Shown here: positions 45,389-52,277 of the stretch, one piece after another
Layout of the letters: every line of letters begins with the position of its first letter
Position numbering within the stretch: position 1 is the stretch's first letter
Source: Leptobacterium_A meishanense
GTDB lineage: Bacteria; Bacteroidota; Bacteroidia; Flavobacteriales; Flavobacteriaceae
DNA: 64,000 nucleotides
Assembly (NCBI RefSeq): GCF_037645805.1
Contig: NZ_JBBEXE010000005.1
Span: forward strand, 248,001-312,000
Reading direction: 5' to 3'
Notes under the pieces: model-generated
The model's database searches: none
What the model was told of the DNA's origin: nothing
Seen by the model: only the letters and a program-made list of their open reading frames with translations
Program-made: the position numbers and the translations under genes

Positions 45389-45559
45389 GTGAAACGTGTT
45401 TATAAAATAATCATCTTATTTTTTGCTATTTTTTTAGTAGGATTGTTTTCTTTTATAGGTTATATTAACTATTCGTTAGACAAAAATGAAGCTGTAAAAG
45501 CTACAGAGGTAAATAAAATTTCAAAGAAAACTACAGCTAAAGCCTCTTATTCATTTTAG
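45389..45559 (+). CDS. Small single-span membrane protein
   Basis: A 56-residue reading frame with a GTG start (45389) encoding MKRVYKIIILFFAIFLVGLF, one membrane helix (about 6-25), and a Lys/Thr-rich tail ending YSF. It lies between divergent rnr and the DUF2007 gene, 40 bp before the latter. I do not recognise the family. Basic N-terminus, helix and tail suggest an inner-membrane peptide facing the periplasm. It could also be a chance frame. Confidence 0.45.
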   Translation: MKRVYKIIILFFAIFLVGLFSFIGYINYSLDKNEAVKATEVNKISKKTTAKASYSF

Positions 45560-45599
45560 TGTTTTTTTATTTTATAAATTAGTGTATAAAATACAACTA

Positions 45600-45842
45600 A
45601 TGAATAATTTTGTTGTTGTTACTACCTACACTTATCCCTCTGAATATGTTGTTTTAAAATCTATTCTCGAAGAGGAAGAAATACCTTATGTTTTTGAAAA
45701 TGAAACTATGGTTACTATTTCACCCTTTTATTCAAACGCTTTAGGAGGTATTAAATTAAAAGTCCATAAAAACGATTTGGATAAAGTAAGAAGCATCATA
45801 GAACGTCTAAATAACAAGGATTCTTTTTTACACATTGTATAG
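45600..45842 (+). CDS. DUF2007 domain protein
   Basis: An 80-residue soluble protein, MNNFVVVTTYTYPSEYVVLK, with EEEEIPYVFENETM and a GIKLKVHKNDLDKVRSII ending. This is the DUF2007 (putative signal-transducing, PII-like fold) pattern: a small domain seen in many Bacteroidetes with no proven function. I use the ATG at 45600 rather than an upstream GTG at 45582, because conservation starts there. It is followed by the AT-rich gap. Confidence 0.8.
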   Translation: MNNFVVVTTYTYPSEYVVLKSILEEEEIPYVFENETMVTISPFYSNALGGIKLKVHKNDLDKVRSIIERLNNKDSFLHIV

Positions 45843-46378
45843 ATTAAATAAAAAGTAATTAACAATATATATTACATCTTTATTTTTTATTTTATTTAAA
45901 TAAATGAAATTGGTTATTATTATTGTTTGTTAATAGGCATTAAAAAAATTATCAAATTGGTTTTGATATTAAAAAAATACTATGTTATACATTTTAATAA
46001 ACAACTAATAGGTTATCTAACAAGTTAAAAATGAATTTATTTATATAGTAATTAACAACTGTCAATAAATATTAGAGTAACCATATTTCTAATATTTTTA
46101 TTGATCAGATTGTTAATATCACTTATCTTAAAGCTTAATAAAATCATTAAAAAAACAGCTATAAAAAGTTGCTTAATTTGAATAATATAGCATATGGTAT
46201 TTTATAATGAAGTATGCAACTATTTCTATAGTATTTTAACTTACAAGTTTCAACAATTTATGTTACTTCATAAAGAACTCATTTTTAAGATATTGCAAAA
46301 TTAAATTAACAATGCATTTTATAAGTGTTCATAATTTGTAATTCGTAATTTTGTTGTAGGCCATCAAATAAAAAAAAT
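45843..46378. other. AT-rich non-coding gap before rpiB with TTGTTAAT motifs and a hairpin
   Basis: No convincing gene lies in this 536-bp stretch, the longest gap in the window and visibly poorer in G+C than its surroundings. The 8-mer TTGTTAAT or its complement occurs five times: 45858-45865 (-), 45927-45934 (+), 46051-46058 (-), 46110-46117 (+) and 46305-46312 (-). An imperfect inverted repeat spans 46062-46104, with 10-bp perfect inner arms AAATATTAGA/TCTAATATTT. A TAnnTTTG element for rpiB is near the right end. No DnaA-box-like sequence was seen. Confidence 0.6.
46346..46353 (+). promoter_or_regulatory. Candidate rpiB -7 promoter element
   Basis: TAATTTTG matches TAnnTTTG and ends 25 bp before the rpiB start codon. 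No TTG lies at the ideal -33 distance. Confidence 0.4.
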
Positions 46379-46813
46379 ATGAGAATAGCTATAGGCAATG
46401 ACCATGCCGGAACAGATTATAAAAATGCCATTGTAGATATGTTACAAGGAGAAGGAACGGAAGTAATAAATTATGGAACAAATAAAAATGAAAGTGTAGA
46501 TTATCCTGACTTTATTCATCCTGTAGCAAGAGATGTAGCAGAGGGCAGTGTAGATTTTGGTATTATTATTTGTGGTAGCGGGAATGGTGCTGCTATGACA
46601 GCAAACAAACATCAAAAAATACGGGCTGCTCTTTGCTGGAATAAAGAACTTACAGAATTAGCAAGACAACATAACAATGCGAACATTTTGAGTATTCCGG
46701 CACGTTTTACTTCTTTGCCTCAGGCAGTAGAGATGGTAAAAACGTTTCTTCGTGCTGATTTTGAAGGGGGACGCCATCAAAGAAGGGTTGACAAAATACC
46801 TGTAACGTCTTAA
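46379..46813 (+). CDS. rpiB: Ribose-5-phosphate isomerase B
   Basis: A 144-residue RpiB/LacAB-fold enzyme interconverting ribose-5-phosphate and ribulose-5-phosphate in the pentose phosphate pathway. MRIAIGNDHAGTDYKNAI carries the conserved Asp-His-Ala-Gly phosphate site. VDYPDFIHPVA lies near 40, and the catalytic Cys loop is GIIICGSGNGAAMTANKH near 62. The His in AALCWNKELTELARQHNNANI lies near 100. The length matches the family. It is the first gene of a plus-strand set; the CDF exporter starts 2 bp after its stop. Confidence 0.93.
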   Translation: MRIAIGNDHAGTDYKNAIVDMLQGEGTEVINYGTNKNESVDYPDFIHPVARDVAEGSVDFGIIICGSGNGAAMTANKHQKIRAALCWNKELTELARQHNNANILSIPARFTSLPQAVEMVKTFLRADFEGGRHQRRVDKIPVTS

Positions 46814-46815
46814 AG

Positions 46816-47730
46816 ATGGGTCATTCATCTCATCATAATCATTCTCATCATCAAAAAATAGAAGGGAAGAACCTTTTTATTTCTATAGTGCTTAATATTG
46901 TAATTACGGCCTCTCAAGTTATAGGTGGTATATTATCAGGAAGCTTAGCTTTATTATCAGATGCATTGCATAATTTTAGCGATGTCCTTTCGCTTGTAGT
47001 AAGTTATTTTGCTAACCGGCTTTCTAAAAAAGAAGCATCTACAAACCGTACATTTGGGTATAAACGCGCCGAAATTATTGCAGCATTTACAAATGCTGCG
47101 ACTTTAATAATAGTAGCTGTTTTACTAATTATAGAAGCTATTAAACGGTTTAGTCATCCGGAAGAAATAACATCAAACCTTGTTATTTGGTTAGCTTCTT
47201 TAGGGATTGTAGCCAATGGAATAAGTGTGCTTTTATTAAAAAAAGAAGCTGGAAAAAATATGAATATGAAGTCTGCCTATCTTCATTTACTTACAGATAT
47301 GTTAGCTTCGGTAGCTGTCTTAATAGGTGGGTTGTTAATGAAATTCTTTGCGGTGTTTTGGGTAGATAGTGTCCTCACACTGGGTATTGCCTTCTATCTT
47401 ATTTATGTGGGTTACGATTTATTAAAAGAATCACTTAATATATTGATGTTGTTTACACCAACACATATTAATATTGATATGATTGTTGATAAAGTAAATG
47501 GTATAAAAGGCGTAAAGCATATGCACCATGTACATGTATGGCAACTGAATGAAGAAGAACTGCATTTAGAAGCACATATAGATTTTGAGGAGGATATCCG
47601 GTTATCAGAATTTGATGCTGTCTTAAACGAAATAGAAAAAAAACTATGCAATGAATTTCATATCAATCATATCAATATTCAACCGGAATATAAAAAAGAA
47701 GATCCTAAGGATATCATCGTTCAGGATTGA
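46816..47730 (+). CDS. Cation diffusion facilitator (CDF) metal exporter
   Basis: A 304-residue membrane transporter. A His-rich N-terminus (MGHSSHHNHSHHQ) is followed by six membrane helices (about 17-37, 45-66, 84-106, 118-138, 155-177, 184-203) and a cytoplasmic domain. The metal site is complete: SLALLSDALHNFSDVLS near 42 (D, HxxxD) and SAYLHLLTDMLASV near 150 (HxxxD). The C-terminal domain has KHMHHVHVWQLNEEELHLEAHI. CDF proteins exchange Zn2+ or other divalent ions for protons. Zinc is most likely but not proven. It is cotranscribed with rpiB (2-bp gap). Confidence 0.93.
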   Translation: MGHSSHHNHSHHQKIEGKNLFISIVLNIVITASQVIGGILSGSLALLSDALHNFSDVLSLVVSYFANRLSKKEASTNRTFGYKRAEIIAAFTNAATLIIVAVLLIIEAIKRFSHPEEITSNLVIWLASLGIVANGISVLLLKKEAGKNMNMKSAYLHLLTDMLASVAVLIGGLLMKFFAVFWVDSVLTLGIAFYLIYVGYDLLKESLNILMLFTPTHINIDMIVDKVNGIKGVKHMHHVHVWQLNEEELHLEAHIDFEEDIRLSEFDAVLNEIEKKLCNEFHINHINIQPEYKKEDPKDIIVQD

Positions 47731-47751
47731 ATAATAACCACTAGAATAAAT

Positions 47752-48198
47752 ATGTTGTCCATCACCGTAAAAAAAATTAATGAATTAACATTAGAAGAGT
47801 TATATGACTTATTACAATTGCGTAGTGAGGTTTTTGTCGTGGAGCAAAATTGTGTGTACCAAGATCTGGACGGGAAAGACAGTAAAGCACTGCATGTACT
47901 TGGAAAAAAAGAGAACAAGATAGTAGCTTACACACGTATTTTTAATGTCGGAGACTATTTTGAGGAGGCTAGTATAGGTAGGGTAGTGGTAGATAAAAAT
48001 AACCGAAAATTTGGTTATGGGCATGATATAATAAAAGCATCTATTACTGCCATTGAAAAGCATTATAGCGAACAAACTATAAAACTATCAGCACAAACAT
48101 ATTTAAAAGAGTTTTATGAATCACATGGATTTTGTAAAACAGGAGAGGAATACTTGGAAGATGGTATTCCACATATTACTATGTTAAGAATAGAATAA
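47752..48198 (+). CDS. ElaA-like GNAT N-acetyltransferase
   Basis: A 148-residue GNAT protein close to ElaA. It has an N-terminal LTLEELYDLLQLRSEVFVVEQ, the acetyl-CoA-binding stretch GRVVVDKNNRKFGYGHDII near 83, and a C-terminal AQTYLKEFYESHGFCKTGEEYLEDG with the EDGIPH signature of ElaA. The substrate is unknown. It starts 21 bp after the CDF gene, so rpiB, the CDF exporter and this gene may form one unit. It converges with the unknown gene at 48202, with only 3 bp between stops. Confidence 0.9.
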   Translation: MLSITVKKINELTLEELYDLLQLRSEVFVVEQNCVYQDLDGKDSKALHVLGKKENKIVAYTRIFNVGDYFEEASIGRVVVDKNNRKFGYGHDIIKASITAIEKHYSEQTIKLSAQTYLKEFYESHGFCKTGEEYLEDGIPHITMLRIE

Positions 48199-48201
48199 TG
48201 G

Positions 48202-48642
48202 TTATGGGTTTGTCATATTCCTGAGAGTCTGGGCTGCTCCGGAGTTCAACTGGAAATCAAGGTGGGAAATACAAGAGTCTATTTTTCCTAAAAATTTTTC
48301 AATAGCAGCATAGGTATTTCGAAGCTCCATGTAATAGGCTCTTACTGTTTCTTCTGCAGGTTGTAAACCTGTAAAATTGCACCAAACCAAAAAATCGGAA
48401 GCGTCTTCATAAATTTCCAATTCTCTTAATACCAAGCATAAACAAAGTAATTGGTTTTGCTCATCAAAATCGTTGTATTCATCATCTGTATATAAAAGAA
48501 AAGAATGTCCTTTAACGGTCATACAAATACCAAAAAATGTTTTCTCTTTGTCAAGATAACGACCGTCTTTTTTAATAAGAATGTTATAGCTTTTTAAAAG
48601 CTTTTGAAGCTCCTGGATTTCAACATAATCACCTTCTTCCAT
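48202..48642 (-). CDS. Conserved hypothetical protein
   Basis: A 146-residue soluble acidic protein that I do not recognise. It begins MEEGDYVEIQELQKLLKSYN, has FFGICMTVKGHSFLLYTDDE in the middle and a Cys/Leu-rich helix (LLCLCLVLRELEIYEDASDF). No signal peptide or membrane span. It lies 4 bp after the PagL-like gene and so ends the rnpA-DUF4349-S41-PagL transcription unit. That position is the only hint to its job. Confidence 0.65.
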   Translation of the reverse strand: MEEGDYVEIQELQKLLKSYNILIKKDGRYLDKEKTFFGICMTVKGHSFLLYTDDEYNDFDEQNQLLCLCLVLRELEIYEDASDFLVWCNFTGLQPAEETVRAYYMELRNTYAAIEKFLGKIDSCISHLDFQLNSGAAQTLRNMTNP

Positions 48643-48646
48643 TCAC

Positions 48647-49270
48647 TTATAATTTGAAAGAAACACCCATTTCAATGTTTACACTGTTATGGCCGTTATT
48701 AGGAAATTGAAGATTGGCATTGGAAACATGGCGTAAGCTTCCCCTGATATCAAAAAAGGTGTTTTTTATATTGTACATTAATCCCACGCCAAGAATATCT
48801 GAAAAAGCAAACCCTTTTGCCAATCGCTCCGTTTCAGTATCTGAATACATAGGGCCTATACTTACCAGAGCATAGGTGTTTAATTTTTTGTAAATCGGAT
48901 ATTTAAAAACAATACCCACATTGAGCACATATTCATTGATAGTTTTTTCTTTCGTAAAGCGTTCACGTTGCTCTAAATAATCATCTCCTCTACTGGGCTG
49001 TACAAAAAACTTATTTAGCAATTGATGTTCGGCAATATAAATTCCGGGCTCAATATTCAACTCAAAAACCCATTTCCTTTTCTCTTTTAACGTGTAGTTT
49101 ATTTGGGCTTTGTAAAAATTAGTTTTGTAGTTATAGTCCTTTTTATTAAATGGAATGCTTTTCTGTGTTCCAAAACCAGAGTTAAAACCAACCCGGATTT
49201 TTTTCTCTTGTGCATTTAAATCAACAAAGAATAAAACACTAAGAAAAACGGATAAAAAATACTGCTTCAC
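48647..49270 (-). CDS. PagL-like lipid A deacylase (acyloxyacyl hydrolase family)
   Basis: A 207-residue outer-membrane beta-barrel protein with a signal peptide (about 1-20, ending LNA-Q). The C-terminal signature is GSLRHVSNANLQFPNNG near 178, followed by a final strand (SVNIEMGVSFKL). The His-x-Ser-Asn-Ala and downstream Pro-Asn match the active site of the PagL family, which removes the 3-O acyl chain of lipid A. Alternating polar/hydrophobic stretches fit an eight-strand barrel. Activity on lipid A is inferred from the motif. It lies 42 bp after the S41 protease gene. Confidence 0.75.
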   Translation of the reverse strand: MKQYFLSVFLSVLFFVDLNAQEKKIRVGFNSGFGTQKSIPFNKKDYNYKTNFYKAQINYTLKEKRKWVFELNIEPGIYIAEHQLLNKFFVQPSRGDDYLEQRERFTKEKTINEYVLNVGIVFKYPIYKKLNTYALVSIGPMYSDTETERLAKGFAFSDILGVGLMYNIKNTFFDIRGSLRHVSNANLQFPNNGHNSVNIEMGVSFKL

Positions 49271-49312
49271 TTTTTGAGGCCATTAAAATTGCAAAATCCG
49301 GGGCAAGATAAA

Positions 49313-50953
49313 CTATTTTAGCAAGCTTTCATATTTACTTTTGTTATTAAGTATTTTTGATGAGGTGGTTATTGCTTGATCATTTTTCAGATAATAATTA
49401 TATAACCCTTCTCTGTAAAAGAACCGTTTTACAATCTCTTCTTTTAGGTTTGTTATAACTTCTTCTTTATAAGTTTCTAAAGCAACAGATTTGCTGTTTT
49501 CAATATCCGTTAATAATTTTTCATAGTCAGACCTTACGGCTGGGCCATATTCATCAATAGCAGCATCATTAAAAGTTCTTTTTAATGATTTTTCAATAGC
49601 TGTTTCATAATTAAAGCCACTAGAGGAAACATATTGTTTAAAGGTGTTATATTCTGTTTGTTCAAAAACAAAATCATTAAGATTATTGATCGTTTTATTA
49701 TGATAGTAGTTGGTAGCATAATCGAACACAACATTATCTGCAAGAAGCGCTTTTGTAATGGCACTTTCTTTTAATGACGCAATTTCTATGTCAGGAAAAA
49801 CGCCGCCGCCGTCATATACAGTTCGCCCATTTCTAGTTTTATATGCATTGTATTGGGAAGCATCTACACGGACAGCATTTCCTTTTTCATCGCGGTTCCA
49901 ATAATCCAATGCTTGTATTGACCTTCCGGAAGGGGTATAATAACGGGAAATGGTCACTTTAAGTTGTGTACCATAGGCTAATTTTAATGGGCGTTGTACC
50001 AAACCTTTTCCAAAGCTGCGCGCTCCAACAATAATAGCCCGGTCTAAATCTTGTAATGCTCCTGAAACAATTTCACTTGCTGAAGCACTGCCGCCGTCAA
50101 CCAATACAATCAAGGGTATTTCTGTATCAAGGGGGTCATCTTTCGTTTTGTATTCCCGATTAAATTTTTTCACCTTGGATTTTGTAGTAACGATTAATTC
50201 CCCTTTTGGAACAAAAAGATTGGTTACTCCAATTGCTTCGGAGAGTAATCCCCCCGGATTTCCACGAAGGTCCAGAACCAAGTTTTCTATTCCTTCATCT
50301 TTAAGAGCTTCAATTGCTTTTTTTGTTTGTGAAGTGGCTTTACGGTTGAACCGCGATAAAACAACATACCCTGTTTTTTCATTTACTTTTGCATAAAAAG
50401 GCACGGCATCTACCTCAATATCTTCTCGTTTGAGTGTTGTAGTATTTTCTTTTCCTAATCGTTTATACGTAAGGGTAACAGTACTGTTTACGGCCCCTTT
50501 TAAAAGATCACTAGCATCATCCTTAAAATCAGCAACGAGGACATCTCCTATTTTAGTAATTTCATCTCCTGCTTTCAACCCTGCTTTATCAGCAGGAAAG
50601 TCTTTATATGGTTCAACAATCAATAACTTATCATCATAACTTCTTACCAAAGCACCTATTCCAGAATATTCCCCTTCATTACGTATTTTATAATCTTCAA
50701 CATCTTGCTCATTTAAAAAACGTGTATATGGATCCAAATCATCAAGCATGCTTTTAATGGCCGTGTCCATTAGTTCTGCCGGATTGGTTTCGTCTACATA
50801 ATTCATGTTCAATTCCTTAAACAGGGTAGTAAAGATTTCTATTTGCTTAGCAATTTCAAAGAAGTCACTTTTAAAACTTGTGCCTACAAAGAAAACAGTA
50901 AGCGTAACAAAAACAACAACAACCTGTTTTTTCATACTTGTTATCCGTTTCAT
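49313..50953 (-). CDS. S41 family C-terminal processing peptidase
   Basis: A 546-residue envelope protease. It has an N-terminal signal/anchor (about 8-25), a DPYTRFLNEQDVEDYKIR segment and a PDZ domain (GIGALVRSYDDKLLIVEPYKD, AGLKAGDEITKIGDV, about 95-160). The S41 catalytic domain has LVLDLRGNPGGLLSEAI near 225, the nucleophile Ser in GGSASASEIVSGAL near 290, and the Lys in ARSFGKGLVQ near 315. Tail-specific proteases of this family process or degrade periplasmic proteins from their C-termini. The gene overlaps DUF4349 by 4 bp (ATGA). An internal Met at residue 7 is a possible start. Confidence 0.92.
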   Translation of the reverse strand: MKRITSMKKQVVVVFVTLTVFFVGTSFKSDFFEIAKQIEIFTTLFKELNMNYVDETNPAELMDTAIKSMLDDLDPYTRFLNEQDVEDYKIRNEGEYSGIGALVRSYDDKLLIVEPYKDFPADKAGLKAGDEITKIGDVLVADFKDDASDLLKGAVNSTVTLTYKRLGKENTTTLKREDIEVDAVPFYAKVNEKTGYVVLSRFNRKATSQTKKAIEALKDEGIENLVLDLRGNPGGLLSEAIGVTNLFVPKGELIVTTKSKVKKFNREYKTKDDPLDTEIPLIVLVDGGSASASEIVSGALQDLDRAIIVGARSFGKGLVQRPLKLAYGTQLKVTISRYYTPSGRSIQALDYWNRDEKGNAVRVDASQYNAYKTRNGRTVYDGGGVFPDIEIASLKESAITKALLADNVVFDYATNYYHNKTINNLNDFVFEQTEYNTFKQYVSSSGFNYETAIEKSLKRTFNDAAIDEYGPAVRSDYEKLLTDIENSKSVALETYKEEVITNLKEEIVKRFFYREGLYNYYLKNDQAITTSSKILNNKSKYESLLK

Positions 50954-51762
50954 TTTACTTTCTTTTTAAAGTATTTTCGTTTAATGATATATCCAAGAAT
51001 TACTATAATTAAAACAAAAGGCCATATGTTTAATATTCCCAAAAAGAAGAAAGACAATCCGTTAAAACCAGATTTTATAGCATTCCACATCTTTGTTCCA
51101 TAAGAAACAGTAATACCGGTTTCTGCAGTTAGTTTATAAAACTCAATAGTAATAGTACTTAAAGAAACTTGGTTTTCTAAATATTTTAAACGTCCTTCTC
51201 TTGCCTCTATTTCTTCTCGTATAACGGAGAGTTCTTTTTCTATTTCTAGGATTTCTTTTACGTTCTTTGCTTTAGATAGCAATTCCAGATAACGTTGCTC
51301 TAGGCCCCGCTTCGTTTTTAACCGGGCCTCCAAGTCGATGAACTCTTCTGTAACATCTCTGGAAGAAATTCTTTTGGTATCAAAAAAGGAAACATCTTTT
51401 CCGATAGAATCAATAAAAGCTTCAAAGTTTTCAGTAGGAATCCTTATGACGATTCTTCTATTAAACTCATTATATCCTTTTCCTGATTCATCATTCTGGA
51501 TATAGCCATTGTATTTTTTTATATAATCGGCAATGGTTCCATATGTTTTTTCTATGTTGCTCGTTTGAAAACGCAAGTAACTTTCTTTAATAATTTTTTG
51601 TTCCCTTACAGAAGTTTTCTGAGATGCAATATTAGCTGTTTCAAAAGTGACATCTGCTTGAGGAGGAGGGGCAGGCAACAATGAAACATATTTTTCTTCA
51701 TTGGCATTACCAGAACAAGCAAGGATTAAGAGTGACGAAATAAATAAGCTATACATTTTCAT
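50950..51762 (-). CDS. DUF4349 domain lipoprotein
   Basis: A 270-residue protein with a lipoprotein signal (MKMYSLFISSLLILAC, lipobox Cys at 16). A soluble domain has KESYLRFQTSNIEKTYGTI near 60 and NRRIVIRIPTENFEAFIDSI near 103. A coiled coil (EKELSVIREEIEAREGRLKYLENQ near 172) follows, with a C-terminal membrane helix (about 238-262) and a basic tail. This is the DUF4349 family, widespread and of unknown function. It overlaps the rnpA gene by 14 bp and the S41 gene by 4 bp, so all three are tightly coupled. Confidence 0.85.
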   Translation of the reverse strand: MKMYSLFISSLLILACSGNANEEKYVSLLPAPPPQADVTFETANIASQKTSVREQKIIKESYLRFQTSNIEKTYGTIADYIKKYNGYIQNDESGKGYNEFNRRIVIRIPTENFEAFIDSIGKDVSFFDTKRISSRDVTEEFIDLEARLKTKRGLEQRYLELLSKAKNVKEILEIEKELSVIREEIEAREGRLKYLENQVSLSTITIEFYKLTAETGITVSYGTKMWNAIKSGFNGLSFFFLGILNIWPFVLIIVILGYIIKRKYFKKKVK

Positions 51763-52144
51763 GTGATTTATTTTTGTGGGTTTCTGTAAGAACCCTTTTC
51801 AAAAGCCGTTCCATTTTTTCTTTTATCAGGTTAAAATCAGGAATATCTTTACCAAGATACAAAAACATAAAAGCATGTGGTGTTGGCAAATTGTTAAAAA
51901 CTAGCACTTTTTGTAATCGGTATGCTTCTCGCATCAATCTTTTTATACGATTTCTATCCACTGCTTTTTTGAAAGCTTTTTTAGGAACAGAAAACCCGGC
52001 CTGTATAAACACTTCTTCAGTTGATGTAGAGGGAAGATACAACAGCTTTAACGGAAAATCAGAAACAGCTTTTCCTTCTTCAAACAATTTTTTTATTAAT
52101 AGTTGACTTTTTAACTTTTCTTTTTTGGGAAATGAATACTTCAT
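51749..52144 (-). CDS. rnpA: Ribonuclease P protein component
   Basis: A 131-residue basic protein that binds the RNase P RNA for tRNA 5'-end maturation. I use the ATG at 52144 (MKYSFPKKEKLKSQLLIKKL), since the upstream in-frame part to 52204 is aromatic and non-conserved. The RNP motif is present: FKKAVDRNRIKRLMREAYR near 74, after a SVPKKAFKKA stretch. The gene is not next to rpmH, its usual partner in many bacteria. A TACTTTTG element lies far upstream (52259-52266, minus strand). Confidence 0.9.
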   Translation of the reverse strand: MKYSFPKKEKLKSQLLIKKLFEEGKAVSDFPLKLLYLPSTSTEEVFIQAGFSVPKKAFKKAVDRNRIKRLMREAYRLQKVLVFNNLPTPHAFMFLYLGKDIPDFNLIKEKMERLLKRVLTETHKNKSHENV

Positions 52145-52258
52145 GAAACAGTTGACTAACATGTAAAAATAGTAAAAACCCCTTCCATAAAAGGGAAATG
52201 ACATTTATCATTTTTATGCCGCCCACCAAAAAGTATCTTGTACAAGCAAAAGTGAATA

Positions 52259-52266
52259 CAAAAGTA
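52259..52266 (-). promoter_or_regulatory. Candidate -7 promoter element for the rnpA cluster
   Basis: On the minus strand this is TACTTTTG, matching TAnnTTTG. The rnpA start codon is 114 bp downstream, implying a leader of about 100 bases. It lies just before the divergent ligase gene (start 52278). Confidence 0.3.
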
Positions 52267-52277
52267 ACGTTTAAGGT

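Noticed and set aside
45843..46378. AT-rich gap as replication origin (oriC)
   Set aside because: The region is AT-rich and repeat-containing, but I see no DnaA-box-like TTATCCACA sequences and no dnaA or dnaN nearby. The parS-like pair is 30 kb away. GC skew would be needed to reopen this.
52145..52204. Longer N-terminus for RnpA
   Set aside because: The additional 20 residues are aromatic-rich and not part of the RnpA fold; the ATG at 52144 gives the expected length.
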